From contig CAJNOJ010000122.1 of the NCBI GenBank assembly GCA_905250025.1, positions 62,001-126,000 on the forward strand: DNA of 64,000 nt, written 5' to 3'. This document shows positions 1-10,351 of this stretch, piece after piece. The notes beneath the pieces were generated by a model. The model saw only the letters and a program-made list of their open reading frames with translations, searched no databases and was not told where the DNA came from. The position numbers and the translations under genes are program-made. Positions within the stretch are counted from its first letter, which is position 1. Each line of letters begins with the position of its first letter. This stretch comes from Adineta ricciae (Eukaryota > Rotifera > Eurotatoria > Adinetida > Adinetidae).

Positions 1-49
1 TGCACAATTTGGTTTATTATTGTACGCTCTAATTGTACACACATAATCA
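1..49. repeat. Direct repeat, copy 1
   Basis: This 49-bp sequence recurs at 5402-5450 in the same orientation with two substitutions. It begins TGCACAATTTGGTTTA and ends in ACACACATAATCA. The left edge is the window boundary, so the true length is unknown. The two copies may be termini of a roughly 5.4-kb insertion or simply members of a dispersed repeat. Confidence 0.75.
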
Positions 50-400
50 GATTTGATGCGTTATAGCGTTTTCCGAGAAATTCATTTTTGACCCAGCACA
101 TACTCAAGATGTCACTCACCTAGGCTATTATATTCGTCATGCAAAATTTCCCAATTTCGCAGCTTTGGAAATTGAGATGGACCTTCTATTATGGATGTCC
201 GTGATGGCCCTATAAGAAGTTCTAACCTAATCTCCCTACTGGAAAATTCAGAGATTTTGGTATACAGAGTCGGCGGAAACTGCCAAAGCTCATAAGGTAA
301 ACCAACTTTGCTATGTCCCTTCCGACGCTCATAGCTGTCGCAATAAACATGAATGGAAGTTATTGTTGAAAAAAAAGAATGACTAAAATGAAACCCTCAT

Positions 401-433
401 CACCCTCACCCTCACCCTCACCCACATCCACCC
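401..433. repeat. C-rich telomere-like hexamer tract
   Basis: Four CACCCT units are followed by CACCCACAT and CCACCC. The complementary strand reads as mixed TGAGGG and TGTGGG, close to the bdelloid telomere unit TGTGGG. A shorter CACCCTCACCCT run lies near 1583-1596. The tract is interstitial and degenerate. Confidence 0.6.
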
Positions 434-1003
434 TTCATACTTCAGCCAAAACTCAAGCTTTTAGGGTAAAAAATTTGGATTTATCCCTAAAAAATGTTTG
501 CTACAAGATGGGCTAACTCCGATATTGATCTATGCAAGTCGATTGAGCAGCTTTGTTTGTGGCTCTCGTATAGTGACTCCCAAATGAATATTTGATAACT
601 AAACACAGCCTAAATGTACATTGATATATCGATATATATATACGGCACAAGTCTGGAGATAAATGTTTGATATGTGGGTAAATCGTTTTTATTCGTTTTC
701 CTGAGTAAAAAGCTGCCTTGGTGGTCGATGGAAGGATGCATTATTACAAAACAAAACGATATTTTACTTGTTATAATGATGCGAAACGAACAAGACGAAA
801 AAAGTAAAGGATACAGAAAGGACGAAAAGAAAACGAAATTCATCTCATCCACGATTATAATCGTTGCCGGATGAAAATGTTACGCTTCATCGAACCACTG
901 ATCGAACATTGGTTGGAAAAAGCCAAGTAATTTTGTCAACGATAAATAAAGGATGAAATTAGTTACGATCACGCAGAACAGATTTCGAATATTACTTAAG
1001 TCA

Positions 1004-1367
1004 GTGTGAAGCTAGCACGAAGGAGCTATAGCACGAACAAACGATGTATTAGCTAAAAAATTTTTTACTAAATATGTCCCGTCCAGGGAAACTATACCAT
1101 TCAACACAGAATTTAATTCTGCGTCGAAAGGTGGTACTTTTATTCACGGGACAAACTTAGGAGGAATTCTATTTGATTATAAATACACCTATAGGAAGCA
1201 AACAAAGATGTAGGTGAAATTTTTTCGAAAGTTTGTCCCGTGAATAAAAGTACCACCTTTCGATGCAGAATTAAATTCTAAGTCGAATTGTGTAGTTTTT
1301 ATGCATGGGAGAAACTTCATAAAAAAGTTTTTAGCTAACATATCATTTGTTCGTGCTAGCTTCACAC
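1004..1367. repeat. Foldback (long inverted repeat) element
   Basis: The left arm (1004-1157) starts GTGTGAAGCTAGCACGA. The right arm (1230-1367) ends in the reverse complement TCGTGCTAGCTTCACAC. The arms also share GGTGGTACTTTTATTCACGG near the loop. The left arm carries about 16 extra bases. The loop is about 72 bp and I see no protein in it. Similar 15-bp sequences abut both ends (ATATTACTTAAGTCA left, ATATTACCTGAATCA right), which could be a diverged target-site duplication. Confidence 0.75.
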
Positions 1368-4300
1368 CGATATTACCTGAATCATTTATCACGTAAGTAA
1401 ATCTAATTATCGACATGATGAGTATATAGACCCTTCAAAATAGAAGAACATTCCAGTGCACAAAAAATGCACTGAGACTCATTGTTAAAATCATATTTGA
1501 ATAGATACCGCTAATATGAATGTATTGAGTTTCCCCTAATCGTATTCTATTTTAGATCGTAAAACAGTTTGATAAAATAGTTCACCCTCACCCTAGTATA
1601 GTCTAACGTACACGGCTCTATCATTCATGTTCTGTAATATTAGTCTGCGTTGATGGTAGATAATGTTAATCATAATGTATTACGTTGAGTTTAGGAAAAA
1701 AATTGGCGGACAACTATTTAATCGGATATCCTTTTGCTGATTCCGAAGTAACCCTTGATTTCGTATATATGCGAACGATAATGTAATAGAATGCTACTAA
1801 CCAGAAAGTTCATCCAAGTAATAACTTTCGTTCAAGTTCATATACTGAATCTAGGCAGAAGTCATAGTGTGGATAAAATATATAGCAAGATTCGCACCAT
1901 TATCTTGATATCTCAGAAAAATATAGACAACAAGTTCGCATAGAAGTTTGTGTACCAAAATGTCTGGAACAGTCTTTTATTTCAGAAGAGCCATTTTTCC
2001 ATACACACTTTATCGGGCTTCAGATGATCAACTTTGTAAGAACAAACTTAAGAAGTAATCATATTTGTGGATCAAGATAAGACAAAAAAGAAGCTTGTAA
2101 AATTCTTTATTATGTTCACTATCCCAAAAAGCACTTACTAAGGTATACGAAATGCAAAAATCGAGTGATAGTTATTTTTAATTTTTTTTGTCCATAGTTT
2201 GATAAAGTACTAGCTGCTGACCACGAAGAACCACTTTTTATTCTTTTTAAATTCTATGTCAAAAAATGATTATTGAGAACCTCTGAGGTCATCATTAGCT
2301 CGAAAATTTATTTAATGGTAGTATTTCTTATATGTCCCACTACAATACCAATACGTGGATCTTGTAAACCTAGCTGGTTTTGGTAGAAAGATGCGAGCAC
2401 CAATTTTTTCAAAAATTTTAATCATGATGAGTCTCTATAAAAGTATGCATTGCTTTTGTTTTTATCTATTTTCTTTGTGACAAAAAGTTCACTTAACTGA
2501 TGGTATAGGGAATCGGGGGATCATTCGGATATAGCACACTCCTTTTTCTCTCAAATCGAATGAAAAATTTTCCCCAGAAATAAAACTCGATGCCAAATTG
2601 GATGAACATTCTTCGACGATGCATACATAGTAGGGGTTTTCCACATTTGGTCTACGAGAATGTGCAAAAGTTCCGTTTATATTTCCTTTACATAATTCTT
2701 CTTATGATTTTCACTTCTTGTTAGGTTATACAGAGACTGAATCCCTTATGTAACCATAGTGATTGAACAGTTATATCAAGATTTGAATCATCGTCTTTCC
2801 AATAGTGGTATTGGCATTTTTCCAACTCTCAGAAAAAGGAGGCAAACATTTTCAGGCCTTTAATTTCAAACTTCTTCGATTAAGATCGTATTTATCGTAT
2901 TCACGTCATGAAGCTAACGTGAAAAAGAAAAGAACATCAGCAAATACGCTATTATTAATAGTGAAGACGGAATGGTGCTTCCATGTTCCAGCGATTTCTG
3001 GTGCTTTCCTGTGGGAACCGACCCGTACTTTTTGTAGTTCGTTGGAAGAGAGCCTAGTTGTCACTACTAGTTATACTACTGCTCATCGTATTGATCAATA
3101 TATTGTAAAGAAATATCTAAAGTATCCTACTAGCAGCTCCAATATATTAGCATGAGAATAGTTAAAAAAATTTTACTGAAGTAGTAATTCTGATGTTAGC
3201 TAAAATTATCAGATATTCATTTAGTTTATTTCTTCCCAGTAATAAGTAAATTTAGATAATTTGCATTCTATTTATACAAGTGCAGTATTGGCACTAAATC
3301 ACCAATGCCTCTTATTTAGATGCTTGAAACAACTTCCAGCTTTTAAAGCATACGCCACAAAGTTAAGTATTGTACATCAGTCTTATCTCGGATTGTACTT
3401 GTCACTAGTGGAAACAAAGCAAAAACCAGGAGCCATTGTGAACGAAAAAAGTAGTTTCCCTTTTTCTTTGTTGTATTTAGATAGATAAAGGTACAGAGAT
3501 TCAGAGTCTTGTTTTAATTTTCTTTGAGATAACTTGTGCTTGGTGGACATCCATGAAATACTGACCAGACCGAAATTTAGTTATCGTTGATTTGCTCATT
3601 TAAAAATATGACTTTCTCGTCATGGTACGTAGTTAGTATACTGATAAATGTAGAGTGTTTATTAACCTGACATGACCGATAGAGACAACTTTTATGAAAA
3701 TCAATTCTAAATTATATTGGTCTTTTATGAAATGGGCAAGCAACTTTTAAAAAGATAATCTTCGAAATCTCTTTGTATCGGCATGTTTTGACTTTGGTGA
3801 CATCAGTATGTTTTAATCACGTTAGATATTCTCCGTTAAAGTTATATATTTTTTTCTTTCGTTGTTCCTAACTGTAAGAAAAAAGTTGCTAGTGTAGTCC
3901 CGGTGGAATTAAAATATAAAACACTATTTTATTGCTATCCTGCTTAATAGAATTAGCTTCATCGCACATATGACGCACCAGATTTTTGTTTAACCCTGTA
4001 AAATAAGCTTAGAAAAAAGGTGTATCTCGTCCTTCGTGACGATCTATGTATATCGAACATAATCTTTTATACACAATATTCGTACACTGGCAACCCTGTA
4101 TGACGTCCCAGACTGACGTGTGGCATCTGACGCTGTCGTTCACTATCTATAATACTCTATAACTATCGGTAGTAATTTGTAGAGAGAAGGGGTAGACGGA
4201 AATGATAAGCTTGAGTTTTCGCGCTCTTAAAACTTCAAGACTCTCGTTTAGATCGTGTCTCACGAAAAAAGAGAGAGAAACTGTTTCTTTTTTACTGTTT

Positions 4301-4647
4301 TCGTTGCTAAAATATGCTAAGAGCCATCTCTAGCTCACATCTGTATAGAAAGAGTAATATTTCTTGTTTATTGCACGCAGGTATACGGTCTGTTATTCTC
4401 TATTTTACAACTAAATGTATAAAACTCTGGAGTCAACGTTGAATATCCACTATATTTTAGGCTACCACTTCCTTCTATTGCTCAATTATAATCATCCCCG
4501 GCCCAAACCAGCGTTCAATAATCACAGCGTAAGACGATTTAATTCATTCTTCTCAACCTGCACACGCCTCACATCCCCGCATCGTTCACAACCGAAGACT
4601 AGACGTGCGAATAACAACCTAGTTGTTGTAACAAAAAGAAGAGCAAT
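1368..4647. other. Gene-poor region, nothing recognised
   Basis: The stretch is AT-rich. Open frames of up to 116 codons (for example 2805-3155) lack any recognisable domain, and I could not extend them through plausible introns. No RNA gene or well-formed repeat was found. Confidence 0.5.
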
Positions 4648-4959
4648 ATGGATGAAAAAATGCTCAAGATCAACATGCTATCGATTACTTTCGCAGGAGT
4701 TTTCATTGGACTTAGTGGAATTGTACTTTATTTTATACGTTCTTTTATTTCTTCTTACATGAGGTATTTTTTACCCATACCTCCTGTTGCTGTTGCTGCA
4801 TACGTATTTGTTTTTAATATGTTCAAATTTTATAATGCCTCTTTACCTTCTTTTCGTGATGTTTTGATTGATGTGCTATGGAGTACTTTAACTACTACTG
4901 TGATATTTTTTGTCTTGATTGTACTAATGACTTTGATTATTTGGGCAATCGTACGATAG
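4648..4959 (+). CDS. Possible small membrane protein (103 aa)
   Basis: A single open frame starts MDEKMLK and is dominated by hydrophobic stretches. Probable membrane segments lie at about residues 9-31, 40-58 and 75-101, with few charged residues between them. I do not recognise the family. An overlapping frame starting at 4415 is less hydrophobic and ends inside this one. The surroundings are gene-poor and repeat-rich, so this could be a lineage-specific gene or chance. Composition is the only support for coding. Confidence 0.4.
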   Translation: MDEKMLKINMLSITFAGVFIGLSGIVLYFIRSFISSYMRYFLPIPPVAVAAYVFVFNMFKFYNASLPSFRDVLIDVLWSTLTTTVIFFVLIVLMTLIIWAIVR

Positions 4960-5102
4960 TATCAACATGACTGAAATGTAAACTAAACAAGTGAAAATCT
5001 TAATATTTTTTCGAATGTTTTCATTCTCGAAAATCATATGACAAAACAGAAAGCAGAACAGATAAAATTCCCAGGTCGAAGCAGGCACATCGGATCTTGT
5101 CG

Positions 5103-5236
5103 GGAGTAGTGTAGAAATCGTTAACTCGATTCGAATATTGAAATTTCATTCGAATTCTAAATTTTAGAAGTTGAAAACTGGAAAACTCGAATGAAAACTT
5201 TAATACTCGAAATGTCTTTTCGAGTTACACATGTAT
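5103..5236. repeat. Short hairpin (MITE-like) element, copy 1
   Basis: The left half contains TTAACTCGATTCGAATATTG. The right half, reverse-complemented, gives TAACTCGAAAAGACATTTCG followed by AGTATTAAAG, so the ends are imperfect inverted repeats rich in TCGA. A second copy with a larger interior lies at 61764-62129, and both begin GGAGTAGTG. There is no coding capacity, so it would be a non-autonomous element. Confidence 0.65.
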
Positions 5237-5401
5237 GGCTTGCCGTTACAATTTCACTGGTAGCAATAAGATTAAAATCGACTAATACTCTTCGAACGAT
5301 TAGAAATGCTAATTAAATACTAGATTCATAGTTGCATCGCTTTGTTGTTCTGTAGAAATGATGAACATCATATAATCCTACCATCTCGCGAAATATGCGT
5401 A

Positions 5402-5450
5402 TGCACAATTTGGTTTACTATTGTACGCTCTAATTATACACACATAATCA
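5402..5450. repeat. Direct repeat, copy 2
   Basis: Second copy of the 49-bp sequence at the start of the window, in the same orientation, 47 of 49 positions matching by eye. Sequence diverges immediately downstream. Confidence 0.75.
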
Positions 5451-6386
5451 AAGTTCTCTGGCGGCTTCTATTGCACTGTGCAGGTGGAATTTAGTCGATT
5501 AAGAATACTCTGTTATGCTAACTTCACATTTATGTAGAGCGTGGACAAACGTTATCCTTCCGCTACACATCACGTTGGTTTTCTTCTCTTATCCACTGAA
5601 AACAAAGGCCTTGTTAACATATTTTTCAGGTAAAACGACACTTTTGAAGGATTTGGTAGAAAAACTACGAAGCCTTCAAAGAAAGGGGGCACAGCTCACA
5701 ACAATTCTAATGCAAGCATCTTAGGTTTATACGACACCTTCAAAAGGGTTTCAAGTTCGTTGCAAAAAATGTTTCGCGCAAATCCTTTTTTGGATTCGGA
5801 TATTATTAGAAGATATATTTAATCTTCTCTTCATTGAGAAGCTATAGTTGATTTCTTGTCGTTTGAATACAACTATTAGTTCGATTATGTCATAAAATAG
5901 CATCAAAGAACGATTGGAAAAAGAAATTAATACGATAATAATATGAAAATATCACGTGAAAGGCTATTTTGTCTTATTTAGCTTTCATCCAATACTGGCG
6001 AAATACAACGAATTATGCCGTAGTTAAGCGCGCTTCAATTAGTTCTTTTTGACTAAAATGTTGATAGTAGCTCGAAGGGACGAACTCGAAAAGCAAAATC
6101 TCGAGTTACTAGCTGAAGTGCACAAATACCAATCTGAAAATTATCCATGTGTTCTCTTCCGATCAAAATGTGGTGCAGTTGCGGCGTAACTACCAGAACA
6201 CTATGACCCGTAAATGAGAAAAGTGTTGCATGAAGGTGCATAATCGCGAATTCTGCGCCACAACTGCGACATAGTTGTTAAAAAATAGACAACATGGGAC
6301 GAATCCAACATATCTTATAAATGAAATTTTAATGAATATCCTATTTTTTTATATGCCTAATTCCAACAGATAGATAACGAAAATTC
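5451..6386. other. Non-genic stretch with short open frames
   Basis: Short frames occur, including one around 5630-5820 and a 43-codon frame from 6058. None extends into a convincing gene or shows a domain I recognise. They may be pseudogene debris. Confidence 0.4.
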
Positions 6387-6626
6387 ATGAAGATTGGATA
6401 TCATGAAGTATCAAGTGCTTTCACCCTTAGTTTCCCACCTACATATGATGTGTATAGGTTACCCTTCGAATTTGTGAAGCTTTGCTTTATTGACAATATA
6501 CTTACAAATGTCGTGTTCAATTGTGTTATTGAGCTACATGCAGATGATTGGGCTTCATTTGAACATGGTTTTTTTCTTAGAATAGCTAAAGCTTTTCAAT
6601 CGCTAAAGAACGTTTTGAATTGGTAA
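6387..6626 (+). pseudogene. Relic of an F-box/LRR-type rotifer protein
   Basis: The 79-codon frame resembles the middle part of bdelloid F-box leucine-rich proteins. It carries the block RLPFEF followed by a residue pattern I recall from that family (DDW.SFEHGFFLRIAKAF..LKN). No F-box is found upstream and no continuation downstream, so it is an isolated exon-sized fragment. A much more complete member of this broad family lies at 62356 to the window end. The assignment rests on remembered family patterns. Confidence 0.45.
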
Positions 6627-7638
6627 AATTACTCGGCAGTCAAATAATGTGGAGAGATCATCTGATAGTATTCAGTCGAATGAAATCGTTTAATAGCATC
6701 ATCTCAGTTCACTTGAGATTGAAAGAACTGATATTATTTATGTCAGTTGGCTTGAAAGATTATCATGCATATTTTCGTTTATTGTAAATAAGCTTTCATT
6801 AAACTTGTTTGCCAATCTGAATCAAAAATAAAATTAACTATTTCGTTTGTTACTAACAATGAGGGCAGAATAAAATGACAAAATGCTTCCATTCTATGGA
6901 ACTAACATATACTTTCGAAAACAAACACGAAGCGCAGTTTTTCAGATTATAATCAGATACAAATGGCAAACCCTAACATCATAAATCATTTTCGGTTTTC
7001 AACGATGCAACATCATCGACATATATGACAGGTATATGGTCACACAGCTAGTATCGGGAAAAGAGACATTGACTATAGATAAGGAGTAATATTCGTGAAA
7101 ATATAATTATACCCCAATCATAGGTAAAATATCAACTGAGAAAATGTGAACAAAAGCATGCATGTTGATGACAATCATCATTGACAAAAGAGAGCAAAAG
7201 GCGACACGAGGCTGAATCTGTTGAAAATATTGATATTCGATTTATCTAAATTATTTCAGCGCGAGAAAATCATTGAATATGATATCAGTACTAAAAATGC
7301 ATTTTAGAATTGACATATAAAAATTTGAGTTGTAACTCAAACAAACTTCGATGCTAAAAATTGTCTCTGTGAGAGAGGTCACTAGTTTACACACGCAATA
7401 CTGTATTATGAGTCACTTTTCCCTGTATACCAATTAGAACTTTGCTGCTTGTTGTTGACTATCTAAGTCTTTTCATCTCTAGCATGTTAACAACTGAAGA
7501 TCGTCAGTGTAGTCTTTTTCATCGTGTATTGTAATCTTATATGGCTGAACTGTCATTTATCTCTGAAGTCCGAAAAATTCACTTCATAATTTGCATGATG
7601 CAACATGAAAGTTAATTGATTCTTGTTTTAGATTGACG
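6627..7638. other. Intergenic, upstream of SAMM50
   Basis: AT-rich sequence with no recognised gene. The last bases before the SAMM50 start (TTCTTGTTTTAG, 7620-7631) form a splice-acceptor-like tract 7 bp before the ATG. That placement would suit SL trans-splicing or a 5'-UTR intron. Confidence 0.4.
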
Positions 7639-9429
7639 ATGAACTTAGAAAAAGTGAAGTTAGATCAAGTACCTGTAAGTTGAAAGATCGAAATTGATCG
7701 CCAAAAAAATATCCTCCTTTTCAAGGCTTATTGCGCACGTGTGAACGTCAATGGCATTCAACGAACTAAAGAAGATTATCTTCGTCATCAGATCGACAGT
7801 GTCTTTACATCAAATACGTTTGAAGCATTGCTTCTCAATGCTGAACAGTTACGTAGTAGACTCTTACAACTCGGTTGTTTCCGAGATGTCACCGTCGTTA
7901 TCGATTCCGCTAAAGGTTCGTTCGGAAAACTGATTTGATTCTTTGTTCTATTTGAATACTTGTTCTAGACGCCAAAGCTGATTATAGCTATGATGTAACA
8001 TACATCACTGAGGAGTTTCGACCGATATCTGGAGGAATTAACACAGCTGTTGGACAAAATGAAGGATCACTTGTAAGAGATGAATTGATTAATAGTCGTT
8101 CAGAAGGCTGAAGTGATTATTTTAGTGTACTAACTTTTCTTTGCCGAATTTGTTCGGTCGAGGTGAAAAATTTGGTGTTGACTATTCGTACAGTAATCGT
8201 GGAAATACGGAAGGACGAGTATTTTTTACGACACCAACACAACTTGATCCAAATAAACAGTAAATTGACAGAATTAATAAAAATTTCATTCATTTGCTTA
8301 TAAAATATTTTAGATTTTCAATGTCTTTATTTCGAACTTATTTTGATAATACTTGGAGTTCATTTAAACAAGATGATCACGGAATAAATATCAGTTACAA
8401 TGTAAGAAATTCAATTTTTAAGGTCGAGGGTTATCTTATTTTGACAAACTTAGATTCCTCTTGGTGTCGTTCCAAATGCTGTCCACAGTTTTACATGGGA
8501 AGGTGTTTGGCGTTCAGTTCTAGCTGCTAGTCCATCAACATCTCTCGATATTCGAAAAGATGCTGGCCACTCATTAAAATCTTCTTTGAAAGTCTGTTTT
8601 CATTCCTATAATTCGCTTTAATCATTCAATTTTAGTACACAGCGACGATTGACAATCGTGACCATCCTGTCATAGCACAACGTGGTTCATTTTCTCAAAG
8701 TTCGATTGAATTGGCAGGTCTTGGAGGTGATAGTCAATTTGTTAAATGGTCAACTCAACATCAAGTTAATCTTCCGTTACCGATGAAGTCGATTATTCAA
8801 TGGTGTCTATCAGCTGGTGCTGTTTGGCCACTTTTTCAAGGAAACAATCGATCGATTAAAATCAATGATCGATTTTTTCTTGGCGGACCATTGAATATTC
8901 GAGGTTTTGACTATCACGGAGTTGGACCACATAGTGAAGGTTTGAAAAGGCGATCTCCTCGGTAAAAATACATCGAATTGTGTTTTAAAGGAGCAGCATT
9001 AGGTGGTGATTGCTATTGGGCATCCGGTCTTCACCTTTACACGCCACTTCCGTTTCTCTATCATCGAGAAAATCTAATGACTCATGTTCGTTTACATTAT
9101 TTCCTCAATGCTGGAAATGTCTTCAATCTACAATCCGTTCGTGAGTATTCTGTTGAGATTTTCATTGAAGATTTCGAATCCGGATTACTTTCAGGTTCAA
9201 CCCAGTCATTCTTTTCCCAATTAACAAACGCAACGCGATTATCATGCGGGCTTGGTGTTGTTTTGAATCTAATGAACGTCGCTCGATTAGAACTTAACTA
9301 TACTCTTCCACTTTGGACACAAGTCCACGATCGGTTTGTTGAAAGTTCTGATGAAAATATCCTTGAACAATTTTTGTTTTTAGAGTGATCAAAGGTTTTC
9401 AATTCGGTGTTGGATTTACATTTATTTAA
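7639..9429 (+). CDS. SAMM50: SAMM50, mitochondrial outer-membrane beta-barrel assembly protein
   Basis: Core subunit of the sorting and assembly machinery, a BamA/Omp85-family barrel that inserts beta-barrel proteins into the mitochondrial outer membrane. Ten exons join in frame: 7639-7674, 7726-7915, 7969-8072, 8126-8259, 8314-8401, 8454-8591, 8636-8939, 8991-9140, 9195-9333 and 9384-9429, giving 442 aa (human about 469). The N-terminal POTRA-like segment includes VNVNGIQRTKEDY. The barrel signature GGPLNIRGF is followed by GVGPHSEG, GLHLYTPLPF and NAGNVFN. The C-terminus is GFQFGVGFTFI, the terminal beta-strand. Introns are 44-56 bp. The start is preceded closely by an acceptor-like TTTTAG. 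PAM16 follows 273 bp downstream on the same strand. The identification is strong; the very short first exon is the least certain part. Confidence 0.93.
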
Positions 9430-9702
9430 CTTTCGCAGAAAAGCAACTTCTCTCTTTCGAACGATATGTAGAATTTGTTGGTCTTTGTTTTCATACATAT
9501 AGAAAGATTTTATATGAAAAATCTAGTTAGTATTTTCGATATAGGAAATGGATAACACATTAAGATAAAAACTGATTGGTTATGCTTGAATGAATCAGTT
9601 ACTTAAAAGTATTTATTTTAGATATTAATGAATGTTTATACTCGCTGAGTATGTTTTGTGAATCATTATCAATTTCCTAGTCTTTAACAAAATCACATTT
9701 AT

Positions 9703-10252
9703 ATGGTAAATGTCATAACTTACCTGATACTCTTATCATTTTCAGCTCTTAGGCTAAAAATTTGATTCAAATCGTGATATTAGGCGCACAAGTTGTCGGT
9801 CGAGCATTTGCTCGAGCCTTACGGCAAGAAATTCAACGTAAAGTTCGTTCAAACGAATAGACATTTTCACTTTTCGAAAATTCTTTTAGATGCAAAAACT
9901 ACACAGCAGACCGGAAAAACATCTGCGAAAACCGTCCAAGCAGATCGTGTCACCGGCATGTCTATACAAGTGATTAGGCACACGTTTTTTCTCTTCGATG
10001 AATCATCGTGTATGTTTCTAGGAAGCAAAACAAATTCTCAATATCACTGATAATGATTTGAAGGATTTGGAAAAGATTAGTAAACAATACGAACATTTGT
10101 TTAATCTAAATGATAAGGCCAAAGGTGGTTCATTTTATTTACAATCGAAGATTTATCGAGCGAAAGAACGGATTGACAAAGAATTGAAAGTGTCCTCCTC
10201 ATCGACGACGTCCGAACCACCGGAAAGTTCGAATGAAAGCAAATCAGCTTAG
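9703..10252 (+). CDS. PAM16: PAM16/TIM16 (Magmas), mitochondrial import motor subunit
   Basis: J-like protein of the presequence-translocase-associated motor. It pairs with PAM18/TIM14 at the matrix face of TIM23 and restrains Hsp70 stimulation. Exons are 9703-9705, 9753-9837, 9890-9969 and 10022-10252, giving 132 aa. The N-terminus [10 protein letters not shown] with [16 protein letters not shown] is a diagnostic block. The J-like domain holds [18 protein letters not shown] and [19 protein letters not shown] Ser-rich tail follows. The initiator ATG appears to stand alone in exon 1, directly followed by GTAAAT; the alternative acceptor CAG at 9745 would give an immediate stop. Only 99 bp separate it from the PLC-gamma start. 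The identification is very secure; the one-codon first exon is inferred from the MAK match. Confidence 0.93.
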
Positions 10253-10321
10253 TTGTTTTCTTTTCTTTACACGAGCATTTTGTATTTTTTCACACGTGAG
10301 AAGTTTTCTTCTGTAGGAATT

Positions 10322-10351
10322 CAAATAAATTATTTTAGATTATACAGAAAT
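10322..10351 (+). promoter_or_regulatory. PAM16-PLCG junction: poly(A)-like signal and splice acceptor
   Basis: The 99-bp gap between the PAM16 stop and the PLC-gamma ATG contains CAAATAAATT and then TTATTTTAG, which ends 13 bp before the ATG. An acceptor with no upstream donor in so small a gap fits trans-splicing of a downstream operon gene. Bdelloids are known to use SL trans-splicing. A conventional 5'-UTR intron is the alternative. Confidence 0.4.

Noticed and set aside
2805-3155. 116-codon plus-strand frame
   Set aside because: No domain, no plausible splice partners and no compositional signal. It lies in a gene-poor AT-rich region.
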